Source of the DNA: Dyadobacter sp. Leaf189
GTDB lineage: Bacteria > Bacteroidota > Bacteroidia > Cytophagales > Spirosomataceae
Direction: 5' to 3'
DNA: 64,000 nucleotides
Assembly: GCF_001424405.1 (NCBI RefSeq)
Contig: NZ_LMPS01000001.1
Location: 1,671,999-1,735,998 of the forward strand
The translations under genes and the position numbers were made by a program. Every line of letters begins with the position of its first letter. Positions within the stretch are counted from its first letter, which is position 1. This document shows positions 26,898 through 35,094 of this stretch, piece after piece. The notes beneath the pieces are model-generated. The model had not been told where the DNA came from. It searched no databases and was given only the letters and a program-made list of their open reading frames with translations.

Positions 26898-27716
26898 TCA
26901 TTCAGAAATGGATAAATTTACCTGGGTTCCGGATCCTGGGCTTGATGTGATGGTGAATGCCGAATTGATCAACTCTGCTCGCCGCTGCATATTCCGCAGG
27001 CCAGCTCCTGATGCATTGAGATTTTTATTTTCATCATGCCCGGTACCAAAGCCTTTCCCATTATCAATAATAGATAGACTGAATCCCTTTTCATAAGACA
27101 TAAGAACCTGAATGTAATTCGCTCCTGAATGTTTTAAAATATTATTGAAACACTCTTGTACAATGCGGAAGAGCATAATTTCTCTTTCATAGCCCAAAGA
27201 GACGTGGCTTCCGGAGACAATTAACTGCGTATCATATCTGCCGGTCCGCTTAATTCTTGCTAGTTCGTTCACGAGGCTTTGGTAAAGACCGAACTCCTTG
27301 ACAAAGTCACCATCAAAACTCTTGGTAATCGCACGGAGATTTACAATTGATTTATCAATAACTACGAGGGCTTCATGAATATGCACCTCCTTCTCGGAGA
27401 CCTCAGCAACTTCCTCCAAAATATCAAGATTAATTCGGGCTACTACAAGGAGCTGGCCAATGTCGTCATGCAATTCCTGCCCGACTTGTTGTAGTATGGC
27501 GTTTTGAATCTCAAATTGCGATTGCAATATCTCTCGCGCATATTCATTACGCAGATTGGATATTTCTAGCAAACTGTTCCGTTTTCTATTCTGATAACTT
27601 ACAATCGCGACTATAACTACAATGGACAGAAACAAAATAAATAAAGAGCTTCCTACAACTGTAATTATAATTTCCCGGTCGGAGGCTTGCATATCTGAAT
27701 GATCAATATATCCCAA
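26898..27716 (-). CDS. Sensor histidine kinase (HisKA_3 type)
   Basis: One membrane segment lies at about 17-42 and there is a very short external part. The H-box is VGQELHDDIGQLL (His83), of the NarX/DegS (HisKA_3) kind. The HATPase domain (about 175-272) has ECFNNILKHSGA (N box), IDNGKGFG (G1) and GAGLRNMQRRAELI (G2). It lacks a recognisable input domain. Kinases of this type normally phosphorylate a NarL/LuxR-type response regulator, but none is encoded in this window; the partner must be elsewhere, or the kinase works with the two downstream genes. Confidence 0.9.
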   Translation of the reverse strand: MGYIDHSDMQASDREIIITVVGSSLFILFLSIVVIVAIVSYQNRKRNSLLEISNLRNEYAREILQSQFEIQNAILQQVGQELHDDIGQLLVVARINLDILEEVAEVSEKEVHIHEALVVIDKSIVNLRAITKSFDGDFVKEFGLYQSLVNELARIKRTGRYDTQLIVSGSHVSLGYEREIMLFRIVQECFNNILKHSGANYIQVLMSYEKGFSLSIIDNGKGFGTGHDENKNLNASGAGLRNMQRRAELINSAFTITSSPGSGTQVNLSISE

Positions 27717-27865
27717 GGTAATGTAAAATTCATCTTAGCGCAAGTTGATGTTACCTTTTGATATATACGTGTTAAATCAGCCCCTCTGCATTAGCTTTTC
27801 CGAAAGCTTCATTAAAGATGCTGTTGGCCAATATGAGAATGCTTTTGTCTCGTGTCATATTTCAA

Positions 27866-28400
27866 TCAAACACTCACAGTCAGCGCCTGCTTCACCAAAC
27901 TCATAATGTATTCCAGATTCGTAGTGTCATGCACTTTTATCTCATAATCCCCATTGCCCCAGGTTCCGACATTTGAAACATCCCTGGACAGATTTTTTGG
28001 ACCATCCAATTGTCCTTTTTTTAGGTTAATCCACCATTTCAGACTTGTTTTCAAAACAAGCACATCAGCAAAAAATTTTCCTTTCACCGTAAACCCGATC
28101 ACCATCTTTTGTGGCTTAACCTCAATATCAGGTCCAAGGTTAAGGATCGCATTCTTAAAAGTCTCATATAGCTCAATAGTCTCGTCGCTTTTACCAGACA
28201 AATGACCTTCTTCCGGGTAAGGTTTGGTTTCTTTTGCAAGCTTGCCAATTTGCCATACGCTTCGTTGTATTCCACAATGAAGTCCGCCCGGTAATCGAGC
28301 ATCAGATTGAGATACGAAGATTTTGAATGTCCTTTTCGAGTTTAAAAGGTACTTCGCTGAGGGGAGAGAGGGCAGATTGATTGGTGGTGAAGATTTGCAT
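27866..28400 (-). pseudogene. Decayed DUF5655-type gene with internal deletions
   Basis: Pieces of one family appear in order but in different frames. First comes an N-terminal piece from the ATG complementary to 28398-28400 (MQIFTTNQ, then VPFKLEKDIQNLR). Next is a middle piece with SYLNLMLDYRADFIVEYNEA in another frame (about 28260-28335). Last is a C-terminal piece in a third frame from about 28240 down to the stop at 27866 (KETKPYPEEGHL, then TSLKWWINLKKGQLDG and WGNGDYEIKVHD), which is a DUF5655 domain. An intact protein of this family is about 300 residues, so two segments seem to be missing. A single long frame covers the region, but its first 75 codons are out of phase with the real gene. 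Intact relatives have a nuclease-like N-terminal domain and are common in accessory regions. Confidence 0.75.
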
Positions 28401-28540
28401 GCAAGCGTTTTCAATAATTCTCTGTATAAATCACTTCCGGGTTCAAAACCGTAAAAAGTATACAACAACCCTGAATTCGTATGCATACCGGCCCCGTTTT
28501 CACCCCGACCTTTGATGCATCATTTTAAAAATCAGAGATC

Positions 28541-29353
28541 ATGAAAACCATTTTAATTACAGGAGCAAGCAGCGGTATTGGTAAAGAAACTGCTAAGTTA
28601 TTTCACGCCAAAGGCTGGAACGTTGTCGCTACCATGCGCAATCCGGAATCCGACATTGAACTAGGGGAATTAGAAAATATACTGGTTGCCAAACTGGACG
28701 TGCTTGATCCTTCCTCCATTGATCATGCTGTGAATGAAGGCATTGCCAGGTTCGGGCAGATTGATGTTTTGTTGAATAATGCCGGTTATGGCGCGTATGG
28801 TGTGCTTGAATCTTTTTCGAGGGAGCAGATCATTCGCCAGTTTGATACAAATGTGATCGGGTTGCTGGATGTGACAAGAGCTTTACTGCCGCATTTCCGC
28901 AGCAACAAAAGCGGGATTATTATCAATGTATCGTCGATTGGTGGCAAGATGAGCTTTCCACTCGGGACCTTGTATCACGGGACAAAATTCGCGGTCGAAG
29001 GCATTTCCGAATCGCTGAACTTTGAAGTGCAGGAGTTTGGCGGAAAGGTCAAAATCGTAGAGCCGGGCGCGATCGCTACCGATTTTACGGGCCGCTCGCT
29101 GGATTTCAGCAATGATGAAAGCATGACGGAATACCAGCTGATCATCGGTAAATTGCTGGCAGCAACGCAGGCCATGTTTGGAGACGCCTCCCCAGCGAGC
29201 GTTGTGGCCGGTGTGATTTTCGAAGCCGCCACCGACGGCACAGACCAACTGCGCTACACGGCGGGCGACGACGCAAAAGCCATTATTGCCCAGCGCCAGC
29301 AGGCCGACGACGCCACTTTTACCGGCATCATTAAATCCCAGTTCGGTTTGTAA
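28541..29353 (+). CDS. Short-chain dehydrogenase/reductase (SDR)
   Basis: A classical SDR: cofactor motif TGASSGIG (residues 7-14), NNAG at 79-82, Ser131/132 in NVSSIGG and the catalytic Tyr145-x3-Lys149 (YHGTK). Arg/Asn residues in TMRNPES after the second strand suggest NADP(H) preference. The enzyme is cytoplasmic; the substrate cannot be predicted. At 270 residues the length is normal. It is followed on the same strand by an AraC-type regulator gene. SDR plus AraC regulator is a common pair in Bacteroidota, often involved in aldehyde or xenobiotic response; here the link is inference. Confidence 0.92.
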   Translation: MKTILITGASSGIGKETAKLFHAKGWNVVATMRNPESDIELGELENILVAKLDVLDPSSIDHAVNEGIARFGQIDVLLNNAGYGAYGVLESFSREQIIRQFDTNVIGLLDVTRALLPHFRSNKSGIIINVSSIGGKMSFPLGTLYHGTKFAVEGISESLNFEVQEFGGKVKIVEPGAIATDFTGRSLDFSNDESMTEYQLIIGKLLAATQAMFGDASPASVVAGVIFEAATDGTDQLRYTAGDDAKAIIAQRQQADDATFTGIIKSQFGL

Positions 29354-29370
29354 TTTAGAGATTATTTACG

Positions 29371-29392
29371 CCTCATTGTCAGCACAATGAGG
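29371..29392. promoter_or_regulatory. Perfect inverted repeat between SDR and AraC genes
   Basis: CCTCATTGT and ACAATGAGG form 9-nt arms around a CAGC loop. It sits 17 nt after the SDR stop and just before a T-rich stretch, so it can act as the SDR terminator. It can equally be an operator for the AraC-type regulator, because it lies directly before a TATCTTTG -7-like box at 29394-29401. The two uses cannot be separated by sequence alone. Confidence 0.5.
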
Positions 29393-29406
29393 GTATCTTT
29401 GTTTTT

Positions 29407-30318
29407 ATGAGCACAAATATTCACCTGCACACCATCGAGGAACTGTTGAAATTTTTCAGGCTTGACCAGCCTGTGCACCACCCGCTCGTGGCGATCATCG
29501 ATTTCAGCCAGGTTCGCGAGGCGGACATTGGGAATACCAAAATCTCGACAGATTTCTACACGCTGATTTACAAAACTTACAACCGGAATCACGTAAAATA
29601 CGGGCGGAAGCTGGTCGATTTTACAAATGGAAGTCTGATCTGTCTGGCACCCAATCAGGTGCTGGAAATGGACGACGATATCGAGGGATCAGCCCAGCCA
29701 TTGGGTTGGGGCCTGGGCTTTCATCCCGATCTGATCCGGGGCACGCCGCTGAATGACAAAATGAAGAGTTACAGCTTTTTCTCCTACGAAGTCTCGGAAG
29801 CGCTGCATTTGTCGGAAAAGGAGAAGCAGATTTTGACGGAATGTGTTCAGAAAATCGAAGCTGAACTGCACGAAAATATCGATGTGCACAGCCAGTCTAT
29901 CCTCGTATCGGGCATTGAAATGCTGCTAAACTATTGCTCCCGGTTTTACGGCAGACAATTCATCACCAGAAAAACCTCCAACAACGCAGTGATCGTGCAG
30001 GTCGAGAAGCTTCTCAACGAATATTTCGGTCTCGGCGACCTCAGCGAACGCGGCCTGCCGACGGTAAGATACCTTGCGGAACAGGTGAACTTATCGCCCA
30101 ATTACCTGAGTGACCTCCTGAAAAAAGAAACCGGCAAAAACGCGCAGGACCATATCCACTTTCACCTGATCGAAGAAGCCAAAAATATCCTTTTAAGCAG
30201 CAGCCGCTCAGTCAGCGAAATCGCCTATGGCCTGGGTTTTGAATATCCTCAGTATTTCAATAAGCTTTTTAAGCAGAAGACCGGGAAGACGCCGGTAGCG
30301 TTCAGGAATATGAATTAA
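29407..30318 (+). CDS. AraC family transcriptional regulator
   Basis: The N-terminal 170 residues look like a cupin-type sensing domain. The C-terminal 100 residues are a double HTH of the AraC type: VRYLAEQVNLSPNYLSDLLK (first HTH), then SVSEIAYGLGFEYPQYFNKL and FKQKTGKTPVAFR (second HTH and signature). It probably regulates the upstream SDR gene. The ATG at 29407 is only 5 nt after a TAnnTTTG-like box, so either the mRNA has almost no leader or the box is not used. The stop codon overlaps the stop of the convergent Fic gene. Confidence 0.9.
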   Translation: MSTNIHLHTIEELLKFFRLDQPVHHPLVAIIDFSQVREADIGNTKISTDFYTLIYKTYNRNHVKYGRKLVDFTNGSLICLAPNQVLEMDDDIEGSAQPLGWGLGFHPDLIRGTPLNDKMKSYSFFSYEVSEALHLSEKEKQILTECVQKIEAELHENIDVHSQSILVSGIEMLLNYCSRFYGRQFITRKTSNNAVIVQVEKLLNEYFGLGDLSERGLPTVRYLAEQVNLSPNYLSDLLKKETGKNAQDHIHFHLIEEAKNILLSSSRSVSEIAYGLGFEYPQYFNKLFKQKTGKTPVAFRNMN

Positions 30319-31349
30319 AAATAGGTCTTCACAGCGAAGTTGAATTGGTCGATAAATATTTTCTTAAACGGGCTGATATTATTCTGCTCGTAAAAAACCA
30401 GCATTGCTTTTTTGTATTCAACCGAGTCGACAGTCCGGAAAGAAATCGGGCAATATTGGTGAGCAATCAGAATTGCATTACTAACAATGCGGGCTGTTCG
30501 TTTATTACCATCATTGAATGCCTGAATGTAAGACAGCAAGACCAAGGCTAGCAGGGATTTTTCAAACACACTTTCTTTCCGATTAATCAATCTGCACATG
30601 TCTTCCAGCGCTTCTCTGATCTGGTGTTCATTGTCGAGCGGCTTATAGTTTGTCCCGGAAATACCTACACGTCTTCGCCTGATATTTCGGTCAACGTCAA
30701 GGTCCTTGATGAGAAGGCTATGGATATCTTCTATCCGTGCGGTGGACAAAGGCACTACATAATCAGGGTTCTCCACAATGAAGTTGATCGCTTCTTTGTG
30801 GTTCAGTAACATGGTCGCATCATCCTTGGGCTTGCCTGCGGCGGTTTCTTTATCCTTCAATAAACGTTCGGTCTCCAGCAGCGAATAGGTATTACCTTCG
30901 ATTTGTGAGGACTTCCAGCTTAGGTCAATAGCAAGCCTTTCCATTTCCTTACCGTAAGCGGCCGGGCTCATCTCGGCCACATTATTGCGAAACTCTTCTT
31001 GCAACTGTTGCAGGCGATTTGCTTCTTCGGCCGTGAATAGATCTACATCCCATAGAACCTCGGTAATTAGCTGGAAATTGAAATCTTCCTGAATCTTTCG
31101 CTCGTCTATTTCCTGTTCGAAATAAACAGCCATGTCCAGTTGACCAAAAAGCTTATTTGCCGGACTAACCACATACCTTGTCGCTCGCGTTTGCCCCTCC
31201 ACCAATAGCTGGCCAGTTTCAACCAGTGCGGCGATAGCTCTTTTGGTTGTCGCGTAAGAACCCCTGCCCACAGTTTTATGGATCTCAACAGAGGAGCATA
31301 ACGGATGATCCTTTACGAAATGAAGAATATCAGAATCTATTCGTGACAT
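30315..31349 (-). CDS. Fic family protein with HTH domain; catalytic His replaced by Gln
   Basis: Residues 1-60 look like a winged HTH (SVEIHKTVGRGSYATTKRAI). Residues about 140-160 contain the class II inhibitory helix motif S-x3-E-G (Ser147 to Gly152 in SSQIEGN). The Fic core motif HxFxDGNxRxxR reads QAFNDGNKRTAR at 276-287: the His that deprotonates the target hydroxyl is Gln276, while the phosphate-binding part is kept. Classical AMP-transfer is therefore unlikely, and the protein may be mainly a DNA-binding regulator. It is preceded by an array of repeated ATGAGCYRTAAT sites (31351-31512), consistent with autoregulation. Confidence 0.85.
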   Translation of the reverse strand: MSRIDSDILHFVKDHPLCSSVEIHKTVGRGSYATTKRAIAALVETGQLLVEGQTRATRYVVSPANKLFGQLDMAVYFEQEIDERKIQEDFNFQLITEVLWDVDLFTAEEANRLQQLQEEFRNNVAEMSPAAYGKEMERLAIDLSWKSSQIEGNTYSLLETERLLKDKETAAGKPKDDATMLLNHKEAINFIVENPDYVVPLSTARIEDIHSLLIKDLDVDRNIRRRRVGISGTNYKPLDNEHQIREALEDMCRLINRKESVFEKSLLALVLLSYIQAFNDGNKRTARIVSNAILIAHQYCPISFRTVDSVEYKKAMLVFYEQNNISPFKKIFIDQFNFAVKTYF

Positions 31350-31350
31350 A

Positions 31351-31512
31351 ATTACGGCTCATTTGATATCGGATTAAAGTTCAAATTTAATAGAAAATGA
31401 GCTATAATTTTAGCGTTTATGAGCCGTAAACCAATTATAGCTCATAATCGATCCAATTACGGATCAATTTTCGGTATTTTTGAGCTGATTTTTAAGAGTT
31501 ATGAGCCATAAG
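31351..31512. promoter_or_regulatory. Operator-like array upstream of the Fic gene
   Basis: Five good copies of a 12-nt motif, consensus ATGAGCYRTAAT, occur in both orientations: 31351-31362 (reverse, 2 nt from the Fic start codon), 31397-31408, 31419-31430, 31434-31445 (reverse) and 31501-31512. Two weaker copies lie at 31456-31467 (reverse) and 31480-31491. Several neighbours are 21-22 nt apart, two helical turns, so a protein could bind on one face of the DNA. The likely ligand is the HTH domain of the Fic protein. The rest of the gene-free stretch 31350-31700 holds one copy of a two-box repeat (31525-31586) and nothing else I recognise. Confidence 0.7.
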
Positions 31513-31524
31513 CGTTTTGGTTCC

Positions 31525-31586
31525 GATGGGAAAACAAAAAAGGACTGTCACCAACACTTAAGGCGTAAAGTGCATCATTCGTTGGG
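31525..31586. repeat. Two-box repeat, copy A
   Basis: Box X is at 31525-31551, with core AACAAAAAAGGA and end GTCAC. Box Y is at 31570-31586, GTGCATCATTCGTTGGG. Both boxes recur at 32382-32487 on the same strand but in the order Y then X. Box Y is identical over 17 nt; box X is identical over a 12-nt core with similar flanks. It is non-coding and lies before the SnoaL-like gene. Confidence 0.5.
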
Positions 31587-31700
31587 CTAAAAACTGCGCT
31601 CGTATATTCCTATCAGTAAGGTCCGATGGAGATCAGTATATCAATTCAAAACTGCCTTATTAATACATTCAAACGCATTTTATTGTAAACCCTTCAAAAA

Positions 31701-32114
31701 ATGACACTGGAAGAGAACAAGAAGTTCATGAGCAACTTCATTGAGGAAGTAATTAATAAAAAGAATCTGGACGCCGCTGATGATCTGGCGGCAGCGGACT
31801 TTATTGAGCATCTGCCATTCCCGGGCCAGGAACCAGGGAGAGAAGGGCTAAAATTTGCGATCAACGCAATGCTTACCGGATTTCCTGACATGAACTGGAC
31901 AGTGCAGGAGCAAATCGCAGAAGGCGAAACGGTTGTCACCCGGTTTACCTGGACCGGAACCCACGACGGCGCATTTATGGGAATCCCGCCAACGAATAAA
32001 AAAGTGGAAGTTTGGGGTGTCGTGATCGACGTAGTCAGAGACGGGTTATTTGCTGAAAGCCGGATCATTATGGACACAGTGGGGTTATTGCAGCAAGTCG
32101 GTGTGATGGGTTAA
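31701..32114 (+). CDS. SnoaL-like (ester cyclase-type) protein
   Basis: A 137-residue alpha/beta-barrel protein of the SnoaL/NTF2-like group: helix EENKKFMSNFIEEVINKK, then FIEHLPFPGQEPGREGLK, FPDMNWTVQEQIAEGE and TWTGTHDGAFMGIPPT, which are typical of 'ester cyclase' annotated members. Members include polyketide cyclases, but most bacterial ones have no known substrate. It is cytoplasmic. The gene stands alone, flanked by two copies of a two-box repeat and followed directly by a strong terminator hairpin. Confidence 0.87.
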   Translation: MTLEENKKFMSNFIEEVINKKNLDAADDLAAADFIEHLPFPGQEPGREGLKFAINAMLTGFPDMNWTVQEQIAEGETVVTRFTWTGTHDGAFMGIPPTNKKVEVWGVVIDVVRDGLFAESRIIMDTVGLLQQVGVMG

Positions 32115-32115
32115 C

Positions 32116-32159
32116 AATGAAATAGGGTGCCTCTCGATTTTGAGACACCCTATTTCATT
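32116..32159 (+). terminator. Strong hairpin terminator after the SnoaL-like gene
   Basis: AATGAAATAGGGTG (32116-32129) pairs with CACCCTATTTCATT (32146-32159), extended inside by TCTC/GAGA around a GATTTT loop. Stem length and position directly after the stop codon fit an intrinsic terminator. The A/T-rich base of the stem makes it usable in both directions, including for the convergent fragment at 32161. Confidence 0.8.
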
Positions 32160-32160
32160 T

Positions 32161-32502
32161 CTAAACCTTGCCCGCCATCCTTTGAAATCCCTCTACAAGT
32201 AAATTGACATCAAAAAGCGCCGACTTTTCAGCCGTATCACACGGAACATCCGAATGATAAAGCGCCAGATCGTGGACCATTTTGAGCGAATGCGCCAGCT
32301 CCTTACAGCCCTGACATTCTATCAGATACCAAAACTCGGCTTGTGATTCCGTCAGCGGATCGCCGACATTTGATGCGTGACGTGCATCATTCGTTGGGTT
32401 GACTGAATTTGCAATTGAGCCAACACCGGAACCATGTGACGTTTGCATTGCGAAATGGTTTGATGTGAACAAAAAAGGAGAGGTCACTGCAAACGTCACC
32501 AA
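32161..32502 (-). pseudogene. Truncated gene: C-terminal remnant with unrelated 5' sequence
   Basis: The last 65 codons (about 32161-32370) look like real protein (SQAEFWYLIECQGCKELAHS, then VHDLALYHSDVPCDTAEKSA) and end properly just before the shared terminator. The 45 codons before them are antisense to another frame and contain the two-box repeat (32382-32487), so the original 5' part has probably been lost. The family is not recognised. The break falls at the repeat, which suggests a recombination or insertion event there. Confidence 0.4.
32382..32487. repeat. Two-box repeat, copy B
   Basis: Box Y is at 32382-32398, identical over 17 nt to 31570-31586; with mismatches the similarity extends over about 28 nt. 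Box X is at 32462-32487, sharing the AACAAAAAAGGA core and GTCAC end with 31525-31551. The order of the boxes is opposite to copy A. A short plus-strand frame of about 63 codons, with CDVCIAKWFDVNKKGEVT and ending at 32572, also runs through here, but has no convincing start. From 32573 to the hsdS stop at 32775 I see nothing further. Confidence 0.5.
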
Positions 32503-32774
32503 AGCGAGCTTTGACAGGTCTCGGGACTTTCACCCGTATGCCCCTCCAAGACCATTTCTTCCTGTTTTTTAATTTTAAGCTCATATTGAAAATTGGAAAA
32601 CGTTTGCGTGGCAAATATAGGGGAAAGTTTTAAACCAGGAAGAATCAATGAACCATCGGCAATTACTATTCAGATCTTCCGTAGCAGCTGCCCGGCGTGT
32701 TGCGTATTATGCGAAACGGCTACCATAAGGCAGCCGTTTATCTCTAAGTCCACATATACGAAGCATGAATTACA

Positions 32775-34031
32775 TCAATCAAATAAATGCATTTGGAACT
32801 GCTCTTGTCTTGCATTACTCGCTCGCTCCTCCGATATCTCCTCCATATTATCATTAATCTCACCTACGGACACCTGGCCGTTCATGAGCATAGGAAGCAA
32901 CCAATCTCGAAGTGAGGCGAGCTGTTGGTTTTGCTTTCTATTATTCAACATCTGTTCATAAAAACAGACAGATGTTTCTCCAAACAAATCAATTAAGCTT
33001 TTTGCTGGAACAACTAAGCTCGTTTGTTTAAAGTCGTTTGATACCAAGGCATCGAAAACGGAGCCAGCGGCTTTCCCTTTCATGAACTGTATTAGGTTGA
33101 TACAATGCTGATGTAAAAAGCAGTAATTTATGTCCGGTTTCGGCAATACCGCATAACAAGATTGATTCATAGCCATGTTTGTTGACGCAATATTGATATT
33201 GCCTACTGTTCCACGAGCGGTTATGAAAATGGTTCCTTTCGGATAAAGCTTGCTACTGCAATTTTTAAGTCCCATCTCTGTAATATGTTCTTCTGTTTCG
33301 GTAACAAAAAAAGAATTCTCGTGGTCTTTTGGTGTAAAAAAAGGGACCGAGCCGTTCCAAAAATATGGATTATCTTTTCTCGGAGTTCCTCCGCCTAGTA
33401 GATCACCGACATTGTGAATTGTTCCAACCTTCCACCCCTTCGGAATCTCTCTTTTCAGCACCTCATCATAAACCATTTTACCGCCGGAGGATTTGTAGGG
33501 TTTTCCATCTTGATTGGGAAAATCAAACTGCACAAACCAATAATCATACAGGGTTTTGGCCATCTGTTCCAGCTCCGCATTGATGCGGTTGTTGAGTTCT
33601 ATTTTATTGTCTAAGAAGGAGAGGATTGGAATAATCTGCCTCTGAATTTTGGGAGGAAGGTATGGGATTATAATTTCATGTAAATCGTTTCTATTTATTC
33701 CGGGCACCGTGCTTTTGTCTGATGTTTGTAGATTTCCTAAGCACTTCATTAAATAATAAATATACTTTGGAGAATTGCCATAAAAATTCGTGGCATATAA
33801 AGTTGTATTGTGAGGCCAGTACTCTCCATTTATATAATATACTTCCCCTAAGGTACCATATCGGCCAGTCACTATACCTTCGCCATATGCTTTATAGTCA
33901 GAATGATAGCCCGAAATGCCGCCAGAGCTAATAATAGGAATCATGCCGTCCTTTCTACTTCGAGAAGGTAAGTCGTACCCCCTCTTAAAGTTCACAATGT
34001 CTCCCAATCTTTTCCCTATCGCTTTACTCAT
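32775..34031 (-). CDS. hsdS: Type I restriction-modification specificity subunit HsdS
   Basis: At 418 residues it has two target-recognition halves, each followed by a conserved helix: PPKIQRQIIPILSFLDNKIE (about 150-170) after the first, and a similar but weaker helix near 370-385 after the second. Entry motifs are KRLGDIVNFKRGYDLPS and GWKVGTIHNVGDLLGGGTP. HsdS selects the bipartite DNA target and binds two HsdM subunits. It is the last gene of the minus-strand operon hsdR-hsdM-rhuM-hsdS, 40 nt after the RhuM gene. Both halves are full length, so it appears functional. Confidence 0.92.
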   Translation of the reverse strand: MSKAIGKRLGDIVNFKRGYDLPSRSRKDGMIPIISSGGISGYHSDYKAYGEGIVTGRYGTLGEVYYINGEYWPHNTTLYATNFYGNSPKYIYYLMKCLGNLQTSDKSTVPGINRNDLHEIIIPYLPPKIQRQIIPILSFLDNKIELNNRINAELEQMAKTLYDYWFVQFDFPNQDGKPYKSSGGKMVYDEVLKREIPKGWKVGTIHNVGDLLGGGTPRKDNPYFWNGSVPFFTPKDHENSFFVTETEEHITEMGLKNCSSKLYPKGTIFITARGTVGNINIASTNMAMNQSCYAVLPKPDINYCFLHQHCINLIQFMKGKAAGSVFDALVSNDFKQTSLVVPAKSLIDLFGETSVCFYEQMLNNRKQNQQLASLRDWLLPMLMNGQVSVGEINDNMEEISEERASNARQEQFQMHLFD

Positions 34032-34071
34032 ATCTTATTCCATTCAACCTTTTCAAATCTTCTTTCAATTT

Positions 34072-35091
34072 TCATTTATCAATCTTTGTTTTCTTCACCA
34101 GTTTATCAAAATCACTTTCATAAATCAGGTCTTGTATCACTCTGAATTTGTCATATTCGCTTTCTGCCGTCTTTTTGGCGACAACAGCAGATATCTTTCC
34201 GGCATCCTTTAATATTCCATATTCATTAAAAGTTAGAAAAGCGTCCAGACGGCCCACCCAATCTGTCATTTTCATTTCTTTTTGACGCCGCGCCATGTTC
34301 TCTGCAAAGTCGAGATACATCGTTACTATCCGGTTGAGCTCAGAAAGCTCGCTTTCATTCAGATAGTTTTTGGCCACGCTTACATCTGTTTTCAAAATTT
34401 TTCCGCCCCTTTTCTCATTTTTCCAGGATGTAAGTCCCATATTTGGTTTCGCTGCATCTGCCCGCAATTTTACCAACTCGGCCGCAGTATGCTGATGAAT
34501 AGCCCAATGTAATTTGTTTTGCACCGTCGCATAAAACTCTTGCGTAACGGGCGAATGCTTATCATAGTCGATGGAAGTGGCGTAGATATCCGTAATCTTT
34601 TGGTAGAACAATCGTTCGCTGGCCCGTATCTCCCGGATACGTTCCAGTAACTCCTCAAAGTAGTCCTTACCAAAAAGTTGCTTGCCTTGTTTAAGCCGTT
34701 CATCGTCAAGCGCAAAACCTTTGATCAGGTATTCCTTCAGGACGGTTGTTGCCCACTTGCGGAACTGAGTTGCTTGAAAGGAATTCACCCTGTAACCCAG
34801 CGCAATAATAAAGTCCAGGTTGTAGAAATCTACCTCTCTTGACACACTTCGGCCACCCTCATCTTGAACTGTCCGGATTTTCCGAACAGTTGAGGCTCTA
34901 TCTAATTCGTTTGTTTCAAAAATATTGGCTGTATGCTCACTCACTGTTGATTTCGCTACGCCAAACAGTTCACCCAAGGTCTTTTGGTTAGCCCAGATCG
35001 TTTCTGCCTCGGCATCGACAATCACCTGCACCCGTACGTTACCATCATTCGCCTGATAAAAAACAAAATTTGAAAATTGCTCCATTTCCAT
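34072..35091 (-). CDS. RhuM family protein inside the type I RM operon
   Basis: The 339-residue protein has an N-terminal DNA-binding-like region (IWANQKTLGELFGVAKSTVS), then the RhuM hallmark VDFYNLDFIIALGYRVNS and FRKWATTVLKEYLIKGFALD. Members of this family are found within type I RM loci and in pathogenicity islands; the biochemical role is unknown, though the N-terminal part resembles an HTH. It begins 3 nt after the hsdM stop and ends 40 nt before hsdS, so it is clearly co-transcribed. It may modulate the restriction system; this is inference from position. Confidence 0.88.
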   Translation of the reverse strand: MEMEQFSNFVFYQANDGNVRVQVIVDAEAETIWANQKTLGELFGVAKSTVSEHTANIFETNELDRASTVRKIRTVQDEGGRSVSREVDFYNLDFIIALGYRVNSFQATQFRKWATTVLKEYLIKGFALDDERLKQGKQLFGKDYFEELLERIREIRASERLFYQKITDIYATSIDYDKHSPVTQEFYATVQNKLHWAIHQHTAAELVKLRADAAKPNMGLTSWKNEKRGGKILKTDVSVAKNYLNESELSELNRIVTMYLDFAENMARRQKEMKMTDWVGRLDAFLTFNEYGILKDAGKISAVVAKKTAESEYDKFRVIQDLIYESDFDKLVKKTKIDK

Positions 35092-35094
35092 TTC

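Noticed and set aside
27866..28486. Intact 206-residue protein
   Set aside because: The first 75 codons are out of phase with the family; the true coding pieces lie in other frames, so it is listed as a pseudogene from 28400.
31351..31512. CRISPR array
   Set aside because: The repeats are 12 nt, in both orientations and unevenly spaced, and no cas genes are present; they look like operators.
32381..32572. Small plus-strand gene with CDVC motif
   Set aside because: No good start codon, and it overlaps the two-box repeat; the frame may be chance.
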